64,000 bases of DNA from Phycicoccus sp. Root101 (GCF_001426245.1 NZ_LMCM01000006.1:617038-681037); one strand, 5' to 3'; shown: positions 1-9,305, counted from the first letter of the stretch. Notes: generated by a model from the sequence alone, not told the origin. Program-made: numbers and translations.

Positions 1-1058
1 TGGGTGCAGGCGCACACCGTCGGGGTCGAGGACCTGCACGAGACGGTCGAGCACTGCACGCCCGAGTGGGCCGGTGAGATCTGCGGTCTTGATCCTGAGG
101 ACATCCGACGTGCGGCGCGGATCTTCGGTGAGAGCGACCACGTGCTGTCCACGGTCCTGCAGGGCTTCTACCAGTCCCACCAGGCGACAGCGGCGTCGGT
201 CGCGGTCAACAACCTGCACCTCCTGCGAGCGCAGATCGGCAAGGTCGGCTCCGGTGTGCTGCAGATGAATGGCCAGCCGACGGCCCAGAACAACCGTGAG
301 TGCGGAGCCGACGGCGACCTGCCCGGCTTCCGCAACTGGGACAACGCCGCCCACGTCCAGGAGCTCGCCGACCTGTGGGACGTCGATGCGTCGGTCATAC
401 CCCATTGGGCTCCCCCGACCAACGCCATGGAGATCTTCCGCCACGCCGAGGAGGGCACCATCGGCATGCTGTGGGTGTCGGCGACCAACCCTGCGGTGTC
501 CATGCCCCAGTCAGCCCGGATGCGCAAGATCCTCGGCGGCGACCAGTGCTTCGTCGTGGTGCAGGACCTCTTCCTGACCGAGACCGCGCAGCTGGCCGAC
601 GTGGTGCTCCCGGCCGCGGGCTGGGGCGAGAAGACCGGGACCTTCACCAACGTCAATCGCACCGTGCACCTGTCCGAGAAGGCTGTCGAGCCCCCAGGTG
701 AGGCCAAGAGCGACCTCGAGATCTTCACGCTGTACGCGGAGCTGATGGGCTTCACCGACCGCTCGGGCCGGCCGTTGCCGTCATGGCGTACCCCTGAAGA
801 GGCATTCGAGGCGTGGAAGGAAGCGACGGCCGGACGCCCGGTCGACTACACGGGACTGAGCTATGACCAGCTCCGCGGCCCCAGCGGCATCCCCTGGCCG
901 GTCAACGCCCAGACCGCACCCGACGGCACCGACCGGCTCTACACCGACGCCGTCTTCCCCACCCACACGGACGAGTGCGAGACCTACGGACACGACCTGC
1001 TCACCGGAGGTGCCGTCACCGAGACCGAGCACCGTGCCCTCGCTCCTGCCGGCCGGGC

Positions 1059-1404
1059 CTTCCTCAAGGGGTGCGAGTGGACCCCCGCCCACGAGGTCCC
1101 GAGCGACGAATACCCGTTGCTGTTCACCACAGGTCGGACCGTCTACCAGTTCCACACGCGGACCAAGACCGGTAGGGCGCGCAGGCTCAACGAGGCCGCA
1201 CCCGATGCCTGGGTCGAGCTCAGCGCCGAGGCTTCCTCAAGGGGTGCGAGTGGACCCCCGCCCACGAGGTCCCGAGCGACGAATACCCGTTGCTGTTCAC
1301 CACAGGTCGGACCGTCTACCAGTTCCACACACGGACCAAGACCGCTAGGGCGCGCAGGCTCAACGAGGCCGCGCCCGACGCCTGGGTCGAGCTCAGCGCC
1401 GAGG
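1059..1404 (+). repeat. 173-bp imperfect tandem duplication inside the molybdopterin oxidoreductase
   Basis: Bases 1059-1231 are repeated at 1232-1404 with an offset of 173. By eye four substitutions separate the copies (around 1158/1331, 1172/1345, 1200/1373 and 1206/1379). In the gene's own frame three are synonymous and one is Gly to Ala. The length is not a multiple of three, so the duplication shifts the frame. Confidence 0.9.
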
Positions 1405-1545
1405 ATGCGGCAGGGCTCGGTGTCGCCGAGGGCGACGTCGTCCGCGTCGAGTCACCCCGCGGCGCCATCGAGGTTCAGGCCCGCGTGGGCCGCGTCATGA
1501 AGGGCGCGGTCTTCGCGCCGTTCCACTACGGCACCTGGGACCTCA

Positions 1546-1765
1546 CCGACGCCGAGCTCGACAGCCCTTCACGGCAGGCCAACGAGCTGACCATGACCGT
1601 GTGGGACCCCGTGTCCAAGCAGCCGTACTTCAAGACGGCCGCCTGCCGAGTGGTCCCGACGCCGAGGTCGACAGCCCTTCACGGCAGGCCAACGAGCTGA
1701 CCATGACCGTGTGGGACCCCGTGTCCAAGCAGCCGTACTTCAAGACGGCCGCCTGCCGAGTGGTC
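1546..1765 (+). repeat. 110-bp tandem duplication at the 3' end of the molybdopterin oxidoreductase
   Basis: Bases 1546-1655 are repeated at 1656-1765 with an offset of 110 and one visible mismatch (1557/1667). The length is not a multiple of three. With the 173-bp duplication the net insertion is 283 bp, so the second event does not restore the original frame. Confidence 0.9.
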
Positions 1766-1983
1766 AAGGTGCGCGACGGCGACGGCCCCTCCCCCGCTCC
1801 CACCACGGCGGCCTCCGCCCCCGCTCAAGCCGACGTGCCACCGACCCGCGGAGGAACACCCACCTCCAGCGTCGTCCTCGACCCCATACCCCTTTATCCG
1901 AACGACCCTGCGCAGGCACCCAGGTCCGGACGCGTCCCTGTCCTGCCGGAAGGCGACGCCAGAACGTCGGAAGGGGGCCGGTC

Positions 1984-2490
1984 ATGAGCACCCACCTCGC
2001 GACGTATGTCGCGCTCATCCACGCCAGCGAAGCCACCTTGGCCGACTCCTTCGACACTATCGGCCAAGGACACGCGAACCATCCAGACGTGCTGTTCACC
2101 TGCCAGGCCCTGGCCAAGATGAGCCGGCAGCACGTGGCGAAGCTGCAACCCGTTGCGGCCAGGTACGGCGAGGCCTCGGACGTCGAAGAACCACAACGCC
2201 TGCATGCTTCGGGTGTCGGCGAGGTTCGCAGTGGAGCCGTCGGCCTGCTGCGCGACCTGCAGGACCTCCACATGCTCGCGACCCTGGTCGACAGCACCTG
2301 GACGGTTATCGGACAAGGGGCGCAGGGACTGCGTGACGAAGAGCTGCTGTCCATCGAGAAGGCCGCACGCAAGGACGTCTCCCGCCAGCTGGCGTGGCTG
2401 GTGACCCGGATGAAGTCCGCCGCACCCCAGGCCCTGATCGTGGCTCCCCTGGCGACCCCGCAGGCATCCACCCCCATCCGGAGGACCTGA
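1984..2490 (+). CDS. Small helical protein of unknown function encoded with a molybdopterin oxidoreductase
   Basis: The 168-residue protein starts at an ATG that overlaps the stop of the upstream oxidoreductase by four bases, so the two are probably translationally coupled. It is predicted almost wholly alpha-helical, with spaced His and Glu residues in its first two thirds, and recalls a four-helix ferritin- or hemerythrin-like bundle, but I cannot place it in a named family. A low-complexity Ala/Pro/Thr tail ends it. The exchanger gene follows two bases after its stop. Position suggests an accessory role for the Mo enzyme (inference). Confidence 0.7.
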   Translation: MSTHLATYVALIHASEATLADSFDTIGQGHANHPDVLFTCQALAKMSRQHVAKLQPVAARYGEASDVEEPQRLHASGVGEVRSGAVGLLRDLQDLHMLATLVDSTWTVIGQGAQGLRDEELLSIEKAARKDVSRQLAWLVTRMKSAAPQALIVAPLATPQASTPIRRT

Positions 2491-2492
2491 AC

Positions 2493-3560
2493 GTGTTACC
2501 GCACCTGCCCTTGTGGGCGGAGCTGCTGCTCTTCGTCGCGAGTGCAGCCGTGATCTGGGTCGCGGGCATCCCGCTTTCCAACTACACGGACATCTTGGCC
2601 GACCGGCTCCACCTCGGTCAGGCGCTCGGTGGTCTCATCCTCCTTGCCGTGGCGACCAACCTCCCTGAGATCGCCATCACCTACAGCGCAGCGGCCAGCG
2701 GCAAGCTGGACGTGGCCGTGAGCAACATCCTCGGGGGCATCGCGATCCAGACGGTGGTCCTGGTGGCGTTGGACGCCTTTGGTGTCCGCGAACGACGTCC
2801 GCTGACCTACCAAGCCGCGAGCCTCACCCTCGTGATCGAGGGCGCGATCGTCCTTGCAGTGCTCGTCGTCGTGGTGATGGGCACCCAGCTGCCCAAGAAC
2901 CTCGTCGTCGCCCGGCTGTCGCCCGACGTCGTCCTCATCGCCCTGGTCTGGGTGCTGGGCCTCATGCTGACCCAGGGGGCAGGGGGCAAGCTCCCCTGGT
3001 CCAACAGCGGTGAAGCACCCGACAGCCAGCCGAAGCCTCGCGGACACTCGCAGAAGACCCGCTCAGCCGAGGCAACCCGCAAGGGCGTCAGCACCAAACG
3101 CGTCGTCCTCATCTTCGGCGCCGCAGCGTTAGCCACCTTGGTCGCCGGCGCACTCGCCGAGGAGAGCGGCACGGCGGCTGCCGACCAGGTCGGCTTGTCC
3201 GGGGTGCTCTTCGGTGCCACCGTGCTCGCCGCTGCGACGTCGCTGCCAGAGCTCAGCACCGGCCTGAACGCGACCCGGCAAGGCGACTACAAGCTCGCCT
3301 TCGGCGACATCTTCGGCGGCAACGCGTTCCTGCCGGTGCTGTTCCTGCTGGCGGTCGTGGTGTCCGGCAAGGCCGTCCTGCCCAACGCCCACGCCGCCGA
3401 CATCTACCTCACCGGCCTGGCAGCGCTCCTGACAGTCGTCTACATGGCCGGCCTGATCTTCCGTCCAGCGAAGCAGCACGCCCGTCTGGGCATCGACAGC
3501 ATCGCCGTCCTGGGCCTGTACGTCGTCGGTGTCATCGGCCTCGTCGTCCTCCCGCAATAG
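2493..3560 (+). CDS. Sodium/calcium exchanger-family (CaCA) membrane protein
   Basis: The 355-residue protein has about ten hydrophobic segments in two halves joined by a charged linker (about residues 170-205). Each half carries the CaCA alpha-repeat signature: ATNLPEIAIT near residue 57 and ATSLPELSTG near residue 250, each followed by a glycine-rich helix. The family exchanges Ca2+ or other cations for Na+ or H+ across the cytoplasmic membrane. A GTG start at 2493 is chosen because GGAGG lies eight bases upstream and the gene begins two bases after the previous stop; the open frame to 2394 overlaps that gene. It is the last gene of a three-gene run. The transported ion is unknown. Confidence 0.8.
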   Translation: MLPHLPLWAELLLFVASAAVIWVAGIPLSNYTDILADRLHLGQALGGLILLAVATNLPEIAITYSAAASGKLDVAVSNILGGIAIQTVVLVALDAFGVRERRPLTYQAASLTLVIEGAIVLAVLVVVVMGTQLPKNLVVARLSPDVVLIALVWVLGLMLTQGAGGKLPWSNSGEAPDSQPKPRGHSQKTRSAEATRKGVSTKRVVLIFGAAALATLVAGALAEESGTAAADQVGLSGVLFGATVLAAATSLPELSTGLNATRQGDYKLAFGDIFGGNAFLPVLFLLAVVVSGKAVLPNAHAADIYLTGLAALLTVVYMAGLIFRPAKQHARLGIDSIAVLGLYVVGVIGLVVLPQ

Positions 3561-3844
3561 GACCGACACACGGCTCGTCTCGGCGCTCCTGGCGGCACTG
3601 GGCCTGCCACCTCACCGTCGGTCGCGAGCGTTCAACACGATCGAGTCTCTGACCATGGGACGTCCAAGGACCGACGCGCCCTTCACGCAGCCAACTGACC
3701 TCTTCCCCGCATGGGAAGTGACTGGCCCTCCTTCGGACGTCCGCGCACGTCAGCGGACCTACAGGGACCGGCAACAAGCCCGAAACGCGGCCCCTTAGTC
3801 AAGCAGCTAGTCAAGCAGGCCTCTCCGACGAGCCCCAACGAAGA

Positions 3845-3878
3845 AGCTCCTGACCGGCGTTTCCGCAGGTCAGGGGCT
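3845..3878 (-). terminator. Hairpin, probable terminator of the original tRNA-Val gene
   Basis: An 11-bp inverted repeat (3845-3855 with 3868-3878, one G-T wobble) encloses an 11-base loop. It lies ten bases beyond the 3' CCA end of the tRNA-Val remnant on the minus strand, where a tRNA terminator is expected. No long T-run is visible. Confidence 0.5.
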
Positions 3879-3887
3879 GTCTCGTAC

Positions 3888-3932
3888 TGGTGGGCGATAC
3901 TGGGTTTGAACCAGTGACCTCTTCCGTGTCAA
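3888..3932 (-). other. 3' portion of tRNA-Val(GAC): attachment-site scar of an integrated element
   Basis: Read on the minus strand, the segment begins in the anticodon loop (TTGACAC, anticodon GAC), continues through the 3' anticodon stem, variable loop and T-arm (GGTTCAAACCC) and ends in the acceptor strand with encoded CCA. The 5' half (acceptor, D-arm, 5' anticodon stem) is absent: the sequence just upstream (right of 3932) does not pair with the anticodon stem. Integrases that recombine in the anticodon loop leave exactly this 3' copy at the far end of the inserted element. Its orientation puts native chromosome at coordinates below 3888 and the element above 3932. No integrase gene is visible, so it would lie near a reconstituted tRNA-Val outside the window. 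Confidence 0.75.
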
Positions 3933-4642
3933 CGACTTTCACACCGTCCGTGGCCGTCCGCCAGGGTCCGTCTCAGCACGAACCACTCCCCCACCGTCCC
4001 CCGACGTCCGCCCAAATCCGCACCGATTGTCACTCACTTAGTCACTCACCCAATTCGTGCCCTCGGGCAGCCCCCCACCGCCGCAGACCACTTGCGTTGA
4101 CTACTGATCTCCCGGGGCACTACCTCGATTCTGCACCCGCATCGACCGCACTCGGAATCCCGTCGAGCCCGCGTCTTCCCGCCCACCATATGCGCGCCTT
4201 TCAATCCAACGGGGCCTGCGTCGCTCACTGCAGCCGGAAGCGATCGCTTGAACCACCGCGTTCCGGCAACAAACCGGCGGCGTCACAACCTCGCAAGGGT
4301 CGCGACCGGCCAACTCATGAGCTGTCGGTTGGCGGTTCAAGCCCGACCTGCCCCTCACATCGTTGGCCGAGGTCAGCGTCCTACGCGCGTCCTTTCGCCC
4401 TCTCGGATCCGCCGTAATCTCGCCGGTATAGGCATTTGTGGCACATGCGCATCGAGCAGAGCGCAACGGAGTCCAGGTCGTCACCGAATAGCCCCGGCGT
4501 AGACGTCAAGCATCTGGCGGCCGAGACCTGCCCCAACATCCGCTGCACAGGCCTTGACGTTGCTCCTGCCGCGACGGCCATAGTCACTGCTCGGCAGCAC
4601 CGGATCAACCGAGTATGGATTTGACACCTTCGGGGGAAGGTC
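3933..4642. other. About 700 bp without a recognisable gene, inside the island end
   Basis: Six-frame reading gives only short frames lacking family motifs and good ribosome binding sites. The frame beginning MGDTGFEPVT at 3890 is translated tRNA, a well-known database artefact. The region probably holds the element's distal end and promoterless remnants; I see no repeats or hairpins I would defend. Confidence 0.5.
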
Positions 4643-7501
4643 TCAGCGTGAGAAGCCGATGGCATCGACGTAGGCATAAGCGCGGGCGGTCGAGACGGGC
4701 GAGAGGACCACCTTGACGGTGTGCTTGCCGTACGTGACGGGCGCACTCCAGAGGGTCTGCCGGTACACCGTGCTCGCGGAGTACAGGTCCACGGTGGCCT
4801 TCAGCGAACCATCAACGTAGACCTTCAAGCGACCCGAGTTCGCCGCCTTCATACCGATGACGCTGATGCCGGAGGTCCAGACCGCGCTGGATGACAGTGC
4901 CGCGCCCGAGGTCGCGGAGCGCCGGACAGTACCGGCCCACGACGAGCTAGACGTTACGTCCGCCCAAGCGCCGGACTTAGTCAGTGAACGGTCATCGGTG
5001 GGCCAGAGCATCGAACTGACAGCGGACCATGATCCGATGCGGCCGAAGTTGTCCTTGGCGCGGACCCGGAACTGACGCACCGAACCCGCCGTGGCGACGT
5101 AGGTCTTGCTGGCGGCCGTGCCCGAGCTGAACGCAGTCCAGGCGCCGTAGGTCCGCGTCCCGGTTGATGACACGGTCACCACTCGGGCCTGCACCTCGAA
5201 CGACGTGGTCGTACCCGGAGCGGGGCTCACCGCCTTCCACGTAACGGGAGCGGTCGTCGTCGCCGACACGCTTGAGGCAAGTGCGGCGTTGGTCATGGCC
5301 GCGCTTGGAGCCTGTGTGGCCATCCTGATCGACCCGGCGATGACCGAAGTGCCGTCCACGCCCACCGGAGAACCAGAACCGTCGCTGGCCACACCCGTGA
5401 GCGTCCAGGTGTAGGAGCCGTTGGGCTGCAAAACTCCTGCACCGCTCTTGCCGTCCCAGATGGCAGACCGGATCGAAGCGTTCGTGGTGGTGCCGCCCGT
5501 CAGGGTGCGTACAGCAGTGCCAGCGGAATTCTTGATGACCAGCGACCACGAGGACAGGTTCTTGGTGAGGTCGATCTGCGGCGACCAGGTCGTCGACTGA
5601 CCGGACACGTTCGGGGCGAACACGCTCGGCAAACCCATCAGTCCCAGCAGCCGAGGCTTCGACTTTCCAGCGTTCAGGGTCGCTGGAAGCGAGCCGACCC
5701 GCGCCTGCTGATCGCTGTTCCCGACCCAGGCGACCTTTGCGCCTTCGACATCCCACGCGAAGGGGTCGGAATCGGTCGTGATCACAACCGGGGCGCTGCC
5801 ACTGACTCCGTTCCACGCCTTGAGCGTGCTGCCTTCGCTGAAGACGACGATGCCGTCGTCAACCTTGAGAGTGTCGGGCTGCGCGGTCAGGGAGCCGGTG
5901 ACGGTGCCGGTGCGTGCATCCCGGACCTTGATCGCACTGGCCCCGTCGAAGTACGCCAGCCGGTCACCCCACATGCTCACAGCGCCGGCAGTGTCAGACC
6001 ACATTCCCAGTGACTTCGGGTTGGTGGCACTCGTCGCAGCTGACAGATCACGAATGTAGAGCTTGCCCGAATAGGAGTAGAGCAGCCGCGAGCCAAACAG
6101 CGCCACACTCGATGATCCATCGGGAAGAGTTGCCAGGAGCGCTCCATCTGCGCGCCTGATGGTGTACGTCGAAGGACCCGCCCCGTAGTTCAAGAGCCCG
6201 ACGTACGGACCGCTGGCCGCAATGATTCCCGAACCGTGAGCGGTGTACGTCTTGGTCTGTCCATCGAAGAACGTCACGTCGTACACGTCCGGTGCTGGGC
6301 TGCCCAAGCCTGTCTCGAGGTACGTGCGTCCCGCGGTGGCGAAGTCGAAGCCGTACCAGAATGCGGCCTTGGCGGGGAAGACCGACTCGCTGCCGACCGG
6401 CGACGTGAGCGCACGACTCCACACGGTCTCGGGCGCAGCGCCCAGACGCACTGCATCCTGCCGCTGGTCAGCCCCCCATAGGCGACCCGCATTCAGATGC
6501 AAGAAGGTGGGACCGACGCTCACTCCCGGGCTCGCCACACGCGGCCCGACGGCTCCCGTTGTGCTCACCGCGTACAGCCCGCTTACACCAACACCGGACC
6601 CCCACACCTTGAACCCGGAAGGGCCAGCGGCGATGTAACCAAGAGCCACACCCGATGGCACCGACACGGACGAAACTGTGGTGCCCGTAATGAGATGCGG
6701 CAAGGGACTGTTGACGAGGGTCGCGGTGTCGTTCGCCGCCCACACGGGGTAATCCGGGGTTGGCACGGTGACCTTGCTGACCGCGCCACCTGATCGAGAG
6801 AACCGGTACACAGTTGCCGTGGTGGCGTAGTCCCACGCAAGAAGCACGACGGACGAGGGAGTGACATTGATATCTGGCCTAGAGCCAACCATCGGCACAG
6901 TACCCAGCACCGTGGCAGCTCCGCCCTTCGGCGGAACCGAGGTGATGGTGAGGGTCCTGCTGCCGTCGGCGAGAGTCTTGTCCTGGCAGAAGATGATGGC
7001 CGTGGCGTCTAGTGCACACGGGGGGTTGTCAAGCGCGTAGTCGCGCCTGTAGACGACACCGTTCTGGACGTATTCCGAGTAGAAAGCGTCCTTAGCGCTG
7101 TCGTACTGCCCCAAGAGGTAACCGTCGTCACTGACGAAGTCGAGCGAGCCGTCACGCAGGGGCTCAGTCGACTTCACCCCTGTGACCGGATCGAGACGGG
7201 TGAGTTGGTTGGTCGCCGAGTCCAACGAGTACAGCTTCGTGCCGGATGACTCCCAGGCCCCGCCATCGGGGTCGAATGAAGTCAAGGGTGCCCCGTCGAC
7301 GCTCCGATACAGCTGCGGCCCGGCAACGATCGTCGTCCCAGCAGAGACGAGCAAAGGACTCATGCTCGTTGAAGTGGCCGAGGCAAGCGGAACCGCGACC
7401 GTGTCCGGTGGGTCCGCCACTGCGGGAGTCGCGACTAGCCCGAGGGCGGCGGCTACCGCCGCCGCCGTAAAGAAGACCGTCCCCCGCCGTGCCCGATTCA
7501 C
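4643..7501 (-). CDS. Secreted multidomain protein: beta-propeller-like N-terminus, FlgD/Ig-like and fibronectin-like domains
   Basis: The 952-residue exported protein starts with a Sec signal peptide (basic NRARRG, hydrophobic stretch, AVADPP cleavage region at about residue 30). Residues 40-620 are Gly/Ser/Thr-rich with repeated tryptophans and GxxLY-type strands, consistent with an irregular propeller. About residues 650-740 resemble a FlgD-type Ig-like domain (IWDGKSGAG, NGSYTWTLTG). A fibronectin-like segment follows (about 755-850), then a C-terminal domain with paired Tyr/Val strands (KVYVDGSLKATVDLY) like cell-surface carbohydrate-binding modules. A GTG start at 7501 is chosen because GGAG lies five bases upstream; the in-frame ATG at 7552 has none. 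It stands alone and is probably an adhesin or surface-binding protein. No enzymatic motif is visible. Confidence 0.75.
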   Translation of the reverse strand: MNRARRGTVFFTAAAVAAALGLVATPAVADPPDTVAVPLASATSTSMSPLLVSAGTTIVAGPQLYRSVDGAPLTSFDPDGGAWESSGTKLYSLDSATNQLTRLDPVTGVKSTEPLRDGSLDFVSDDGYLLGQYDSAKDAFYSEYVQNGVVYRRDYALDNPPCALDATAIIFCQDKTLADGSRTLTITSVPPKGGAATVLGTVPMVGSRPDINVTPSSVVLLAWDYATTATVYRFSRSGGAVSKVTVPTPDYPVWAANDTATLVNSPLPHLITGTTVSSVSVPSGVALGYIAAGPSGFKVWGSGVGVSGLYAVSTTGAVGPRVASPGVSVGPTFLHLNAGRLWGADQRQDAVRLGAAPETVWSRALTSPVGSESVFPAKAAFWYGFDFATAGRTYLETGLGSPAPDVYDVTFFDGQTKTYTAHGSGIIAASGPYVGLLNYGAGPSTYTIRRADGALLATLPDGSSSVALFGSRLLYSYSGKLYIRDLSAATSATNPKSLGMWSDTAGAVSMWGDRLAYFDGASAIKVRDARTGTVTGSLTAQPDTLKVDDGIVVFSEGSTLKAWNGVSGSAPVVITTDSDPFAWDVEGAKVAWVGNSDQQARVGSLPATLNAGKSKPRLLGLMGLPSVFAPNVSGQSTTWSPQIDLTKNLSSWSLVIKNSAGTAVRTLTGGTTTNASIRSAIWDGKSGAGVLQPNGSYTWTLTGVASDGSGSPVGVDGTSVIAGSIRMATQAPSAAMTNAALASSVSATTTAPVTWKAVSPAPGTTTSFEVQARVVTVSSTGTRTYGAWTAFSSGTAASKTYVATAGSVRQFRVRAKDNFGRIGSWSAVSSMLWPTDDRSLTKSGAWADVTSSSSWAGTVRRSATSGAALSSSAVWTSGISVIGMKAANSGRLKVYVDGSLKATVDLYSASTVYRQTLWSAPVTYGKHTVKVVLSPVSTARAYAYVDAIGFSR

Positions 7502-8134
7502 AATGACTCCGATCAGAACGCTCGCCCCGCCTCGGGACCAGATCGCGTTCAACTCGGCGAGTTATATCAGCACGCTGGTCGCACGCACCCGCACCTTCGA
7601 GAAACCGCGACATAGTCTCAAATTGCGGCATCAATCACGCCGCCAGGGAGGGCCCGCGGACGAGAGAGCGCAACTCCATCGGCCTGGTCCTCACCGTGCC
7701 TCTTGGCGGAACGTGGTCCCACGTGAGTGGCCGTACGCCAAGGCAGATCCTGCACCGAGCCGTTGCAGAGATCATGGCAATCACATAATTGGGCCCCTCG
7801 CGTGGACCTCGAACTCTCAGTGGAGTAGAAGCTATTCGCGACGCGATTCCAGTATGGGCTTAGACGTCGGCCACGATCGCGTGCACGGGCGCGCCTTGGG
7901 ACTCTGACCGCTCCCCAGCCAGTATGCGAGGCGCCTGCAACGGCATCGTCACCCCACGGTCCAAGTGTGGCATTATCGTTCGGGGCACGGCGCGGATCAC
8001 GTGTGGTGACGGGTTGCCAGTCCGTCACGTAGACCCGGGCGTCAGTCACCCCACATCTATCCGCCGCTTGGCGACCATGCCGGCCGCGGCGGTGTCATTA
8101 GCGCAAGTTCCGGTTCCGGGTCGTGGGTCAGGGG
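7502..8134. other. Intergenic region, no gene recognised
   Basis: Short frames on both strands show no family motifs. The left part is the upstream region of the secreted protein gene; the right part is downstream of the cation transporter. Confidence 0.5.
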
Positions 8135-8896
8135 CTACCGCGCCCGGTGGACCGTGTTCCATGACTGCAAGGTGGCGCGCAGGATGAGGGCGGTGATGAG
8201 AAGTCCGATGATGGGGTCGGCGATGGGGAATCCCAGAGCTATGAACCCGGTACTGACGATGATGCCGGCACTGACATACCCGTCCGCCCTGGCGTGGTGC
8301 CCGTCCGCGATCAGTGCCGCACTGTCGAGTCGGCGACCGGCACGCCACCGGATGAGTGCAGCGACCTCGTTGCCGATCACGCCGGTGACCCCTGCCAGTA
8401 GAAGGGCCCATAGGTGGTTTGGAGTGCTTGGGCTCAGGAATCGCTCGACGACCTGTTCGAGGGCCAGGATGGCGCTGACGAGAATCACCCCGACGACGAA
8501 GTAGCCCGACCACCGTTCGGCTCGGCGGCTACGCAGGACGAAGGCGGCCCCGAGGGGAATCGCCGTGAGGGCATCGCCGCCGTTGTGGATGACATCGGTA
8601 AGGAGCGCGACGCTGCTGCTTGCCCGGAACATCAGGAACTGAGCGCACGAGGTGATCAGCAGGACGGCCAAACTCACTGCGACGGCCTTGACCCCGGCCC
8701 GGGACCTGACGATCGATGGGTCTACCAGCCCATGTGTGTGCCCGTGCCCGTGGGTGTTGCCGTGCTTAGTGCCTCGGCCCGACTCGTGGTCGTGGTCCTG
8801 GTCGTGGTGACCGTCGTTGCGCCCACGGGCCCCATCGGCTGCATGGTTGGGCGAGGGAGTTGCGGTCACATCTATTAGTGTCTGCGTGTTCACGCA
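8135..8896 (-). CDS. Cation diffusion facilitator without C-terminal domain (probable Zn2+/Co2+ efflux)
   Basis: The protein is about 253 residues with six hydrophobic helices. Both intramembrane metal sites of CDF transporters are present in DxxHxxxD form: DVIHNGGD in helix 2 and DGHHARAD in helix 5. A His/Asp-rich N-terminus (HDQDHDHE, HGHGHTHG) would bind metal in the cytoplasm. It stops soon after helix 6, so the usual cytoplasmic C-terminal domain is missing; CTD-less CDFs are known. It is divergent from an ArsR-type Zn sensor and should exchange Zn2+, Co2+ or a similar metal for protons. The start is uncertain: ATG 8926 would overlap the divergent gene, ATG 8896 overlaps the palindromic operator, and GTG 8869 lies inside; none has a strong ribosome binding site. 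Confidence 0.85.
   Translation of the reverse strand, partial: CVNTQTLIDVTATPSPNHAADGARGRNDGHHDQDHDHESGRGTKHGNTHGHGHTHGLVDPSIVRSRAGVKAVAVSLAVLLITSCAQFLMFRASSSVALLTDVIHNGGDALTAIPLGAAFVLRSRRAERWSGYFVVGVILVSAILALEQVVERFLSPSTPNHLWALLLAGVTGVIGNEVAALIRWRAGRRLDSAALIADGHHARADGYVSAGIIVSTGFIALGFPIADPIIGLLITALILRATLQSWNTVHRAR
8883..8896. promoter_or_regulatory. Perfect palindrome between CDF and ArsR genes, candidate metal-sensor operator
   Basis: TGCGTG-TT-CACGCA is a perfect 6-2-6 inverted repeat in the divergent control region, where an ArsR/SmtB repressor would silence both genes until Zn binds. It is GC-richer than classical SmtB boxes, so the assignment is positional. Confidence 0.5.
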
Positions 8897-8924
8897 CATA
8901 AGCAAATTGACTAGCATGGCTCCC

Positions 8925-9305
8925 ATGCATGACTCGCTCCGGGAATTCGAGATGCCTAACGACGAGGAGGTTCAGCTCGCCGCTGACGCCTTCCGGCTGC
9001 TTGCTGATTCGAATCGGATCAAGATCCTGTGGGCACTGCTCCAGGGCGAGACCTCGGTCAACTGCCTGGCCGAGCTGGTCGATGCAAGCGCGTCCAGCGT
9101 CAGCCAACATCTTGCCAAGCTGCGGCTCGCTGGCCTGGTCACCGTCCGCCGTGAAGGCACGTTTGCCTACTACGCCGCCGCGGACGCCCACGTGCGTCGG
9201 CTGTTGGATGAAGCCTTGTTCCATGCTGATCACACCGCCAACGAGATCGCCGATGGTCAACCCCACGATCATCGACGCCCAGCGACGGTCGGCGCTCGCA
9301 CCTGA
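8925..9305 (+). CDS. ArsR/SmtB-family zinc-type metalloregulator
   Basis: The 126-residue winged-helix repressor has its recognition region at ASASSVSQHLAKLRLAGLV (about residues 48-66) and wing VRREGTFAYY. Helix alpha5 carries the complete metal site D-x-H-x10-H-x2-H (DAH...FHADH, about residues 83-99). This is the alpha5 site of SmtB/CzrA-type Zn2+ or Co2+ sensors, not the alpha3 cysteine site of ArsR/CadC. Extra His residues follow at the C-terminus. It is transcribed divergently from the CDF exporter and probably represses both until metal binds. ATG 8925 is used; ATG 8916 or an earlier start at 8817 is possible, since no clear ribosome binding site decides it. Confidence 0.88.
   Translation: MHDSLREFEMPNDEEVQLAADAFRLLADSNRIKILWALLQGETSVNCLAELVDASASSVSQHLAKLRLAGLVTVRREGTFAYYAAADAHVRRLLDEALFHADHTANEIADGQPHDHRRPATVGART

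Larger units (their letters stand above)
1..1987 (+). pseudogene. Molybdopterin oxidoreductase (nitrate reductase/formate dehydrogenase superfamily), 5'-truncated by window edge and disrupted by two tandem duplications
   Basis: The frame is already open at base 1, so the N-terminus lies outside the window. The protein resembles the catalytic and C-terminal MGD-binding domains of large cytoplasmic Mo-bisMGD reductases: GTFTNVNR near residue 215 and LLFTTGR near residue 370 are typical. Such enzymes reduce nitrate or oxidise formate; the substrate cannot be told from this part. Frame 1 is correct to about 1231. A 173-bp tandem duplication (1059-1231/1232-1404) then moves the true frame to frame 3, and a 110-bp duplication (1546-1655/1656-1765) moves it to frame 2, which ends in TGA at 1985-1987. 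Removing one copy of each restores a continuous protein with a Pro/Ala/Thr-rich tail. The stop overlaps the next start (ATGA), suggesting an operon. As written the gene is broken; a misassembly is possible. Confidence 0.8.

Noticed and set aside
1711-1983. N-terminal extension of the small helical protein
   Set aside because: This part is the oxidoreductase C-terminus read in another frame; the true start is ATG 1984.
3890-4417. ORF beginning MGDTGFEPVTSSVSTT
   Set aside because: This is the translated tRNA-Val 3' part; a known recurring misannotation next to attachment sites.
8817-8924. Extended N-terminus for the ArsR regulator
   Set aside because: Overlaps the divergent CDF gene and the palindrome and carries no conserved residues.
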